A stretch of DNA of 5,488 nucleotides from Actinomycetes bacterium (GTDB taxonomy: Bacteria; Actinomycetota; Acidimicrobiia; Acidimicrobiales; Microtrichaceae). Numbering within the stretch: the stretch's first letter is position 1; each line of letters opens with the position of its first letter. Below are positions 4,611 to 5,488 of the stretch, one piece after another. Location: the NCBI GenBank assembly GCA_023423475.1, contig JAFAFN010000221.1:1-5488 (forward strand), given 5' to 3'. Under the pieces are notes generated by a model. The model saw nothing but the letters and a program-made list of their open reading frames with translations, ran no database searches and was not told the DNA's origin. The position numbers and the translations under genes were made by a program.

Positions 4611-5374
4611 AGGTCGCAGCGATCCAGCACGACATCGTCTGGGAGGACCGCGAGGCGACGTTCGCGTCCCTCGAGCCGACGGTCACCGCAGCAGCCGCGG
4701 CCGGCGCACGGCTGGTCGTGCTCGCCGAGATGTTCGCGGTCGGGTTCTCGCTCGACGTCGACGGCATCGTCGAGCCCACCGACGGACCCACCTCGGCGTG
4801 GCTGGTCGACCAGGCGGCGCTCCACGACGTGTGGATCTGCGGTTCGGTCCCCGAGCGCTCCCCCGGGTCCGAACGGCCGGCCAACGTGCTGGTGCTCGCC
4901 GGCCCCGACGGCACGGTGCACCGGTACGCCAAGACGCACCCCTTCACCTATGCGCGGGAGGACGAGTTCTACGAGCCGGGCGAGACCCTGGTGACCGTCG
5001 AGGTCGAGGGCGTCCGGGTGTCGCTGTTCGTCTGCTACGACCTGCGCTTCGCCGACGTGTTCTGGGGACTCGCCGATCGCACCGATGCCTACGTCGTCGT
5101 CGCGAACTGGCCCGAGTCACGCCGGACCCACTGGTCGGCGTTGCTACGCGCCAGGGCGATCGAGAACCAGGCCTACGTCATCGGCGTGAACCGCGTCGGC
5201 TCGGGTGGCGGACTCGACTACTCGGGCGACTCGGCGATCATCGATCCGCTCGGCGCCACGTTGGCCGCCGCCTCGGGCAACGAGGCGCTCCTGGTCACCG
5301 ACATCGAGCCGCAGACGGTCAGCGACGTGCGCGAGCGGTTCCCGTTCCTCGCCGACCGACGAACGATCGACTGA
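4607..5374 (+). CDS. Nitrilase-superfamily carbon-nitrogen hydrolase, probable omega-amidase (YafV/Nit2-like)
   Basis: The 255-residue protein is a complete single-domain nitrilase-fold amidase. The catalytic triad is visible: Glu41 in VVLAEMFAVGF, Lys109 in RYAKTHPF, and nucleophile Cys143 in FVCYDLRFADVFW. Glu residues at 118-120 lie where the family's fourth catalytic Glu is expected. NWPESRRTHWSALLRARAIE (167-186), followed by NQAYVIGVNRVGSGGG and YSGDSAIIDPLG, closely follows the YafV/Nit2 omega-amidase pattern as I know it. Those enzymes hydrolyse 2-oxoglutaramate or 2-oxosuccinamate to the 2-oxoacid and ammonia, removing the product of glutamine-dependent transaminases. The upstream aminotransferase, 13 nt away on the same strand, is the natural partner, probably in methionine salvage or 2-oxoacid recycling. 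No signal peptide is seen; it should be cytosolic. Other small-amide substrates within the superfamily remain possible. Confidence 0.93.
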   Translation: MKVAAIQHDIVWEDREATFASLEPTVTAAAAAGARLVVLAEMFAVGFSLDVDGIVEPTDGPTSAWLVDQAALHDVWICGSVPERSPGSERPANVLVLAGPDGTVHRYAKTHPFTYAREDEFYEPGETLVTVEVEGVRVSLFVCYDLRFADVFWGLADRTDAYVVVANWPESRRTHWSALLRARAIENQAYVIGVNRVGSGGGLDYSGDSAIIDPLGATLAAASGNEALLVTDIEPQTVSDVRERFPFLADRRTID

Positions 5375-5398
5375 CGGTACGCTCGAGCGCCGTTCGGA

Positions 5399-5431
5399 GG
5401 CGGAGTCAGGCGACCGAGCGCCGACTCGGCC
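5399..5431 (+). terminator. Hairpin downstream of the nitrilase, candidate terminator
   Basis: GAGTC (5403-5407) pairs with GACTC (5423-5427). Inside it, past a bulged A, GGCG (5409-5412) pairs with CGCC (5419-5422) around a 6-nt loop. Outside, past one mismatch, GGC (5399-5401) pairs with GCC (5429-5431). It begins 25 nt after the stop. There is no T-run, only ATCGTT after the stem, so it is a U-poor candidate terminator. Confidence 0.45.
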
Positions 5432-5444
5432 ATCGTTGGACACG

Positions 5445-5461
5445 AACCGACTCGATCGGTT
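5445..5461. repeat. Inverted repeat AACCGA-N5-TCGGTT
   Basis: Perfect 6-bp arms flank a 5-nt spacer (CTCGA), 14 bp after the hairpin at 5399-5431. It may be a second element of a tandem terminator, or an operator for a gene beyond the right edge. The sequence does not distinguish these. Confidence 0.35.
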
Positions 5462-5488
5462 GGATTCGGTCCGACGTCCGTGTGACAG

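Larger units (their letters stand above)
5375..5488 (+). other. 114-bp end region without a recognisable gene
   Basis: After the nitrilase stop there is no convincing coding frame, tRNA or promoter with a following start codon before the window ends. The region holds two inverted repeats, annotated separately. It probably marks the end of the aminotransferase-amidase transcript. Confidence 0.5.

Noticed and set aside
2899..4947. A 682-codon minus-strand open frame running through the aminotransferase and amidase genes
   Set aside because: Only its last ~155 codons (PPOX gene) show protein-family character. The rest is antisense to two well-supported enzymes and is low-complexity Arg/Asp/Gly/Val-rich, typical of GC-rich shadow frames.
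5375..5488. A possible tRNA or small RNA in the right-end hairpins
   Set aside because: No cloverleaf, T-loop GGTTCRA motif or CCA-proximal acceptor stem could be assembled.

Overview
This 5.5-kb stretch is GC-rich, gene-dense chromosomal DNA with strong G/C bias at third codon positions. It carries a probable F420-dependent enzyme, an oxidoreductase resembling mycofactocin-associated old yellow enzymes, and genes that start without a Shine-Dalgarno sequence behind a TAnnnT box. Together these suggest a high-GC actinobacterium. Mycobacteria-like or Acidimicrobiia-like lineages are possible, but the sequence alone does not settle the rank. I see no mobile element, CRISPR array, rRNA or tRNA.

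Left half (1-2815): a divergent unit. On the minus strand, a thiolase (988-2196) is followed by the N-terminal 305 residues of an old-yellow-enzyme/FadH-type flavoprotein that runs off the left edge (1-917). A very strong hairpin (934-973) separates the two. Facing away on the plus strand is an HxlR-family regulator (2303-2815). The 106-bp divergent gap holds three GCTAC/GTAGC elements, a good candidate operator set. The simplest reading is a small acyl-CoA or enoate catabolic unit controlled by the regulator next to it.

Middle (2816-3402): the regulator converges on a PPOX-class, probably F420-dependent, oxidoreductase (2899-3360, minus). Small hairpins and a 20-bp tandem duplication that overlaps that gene's stop codon lie between them. 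The oxidoreductase is divergent from the next gene across only 42 bp, so the two promoters must nearly overlap.

Right half (3403-5374): a class I/II PLP aminotransferase of the YbdL / glutamine transaminase K / DapC-like type is followed 13 nt later by a nitrilase-superfamily amidase with a complete Glu-Lys-Cys triad and strong YafV/Nit2 (omega-amidase) character. Such a pair can form the transaminase/omega-amidase (glutaminase II) route: glutamine-dependent transamination yields 2-oxoglutaramate, and the amidase converts it to 2-oxoglutarate and ammonia. The junction is unusual: a six-codon open frame with an excellent Shine-Dalgarno overlaps both the upstream stop and the downstream start. 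The last 114 bases contain two hairpins and no recognisable gene.

No wholly new system stands out. The most interesting points are the minicistron junction, the candidate operator, the recurring leaderless-type starts and the enzyme pairing.
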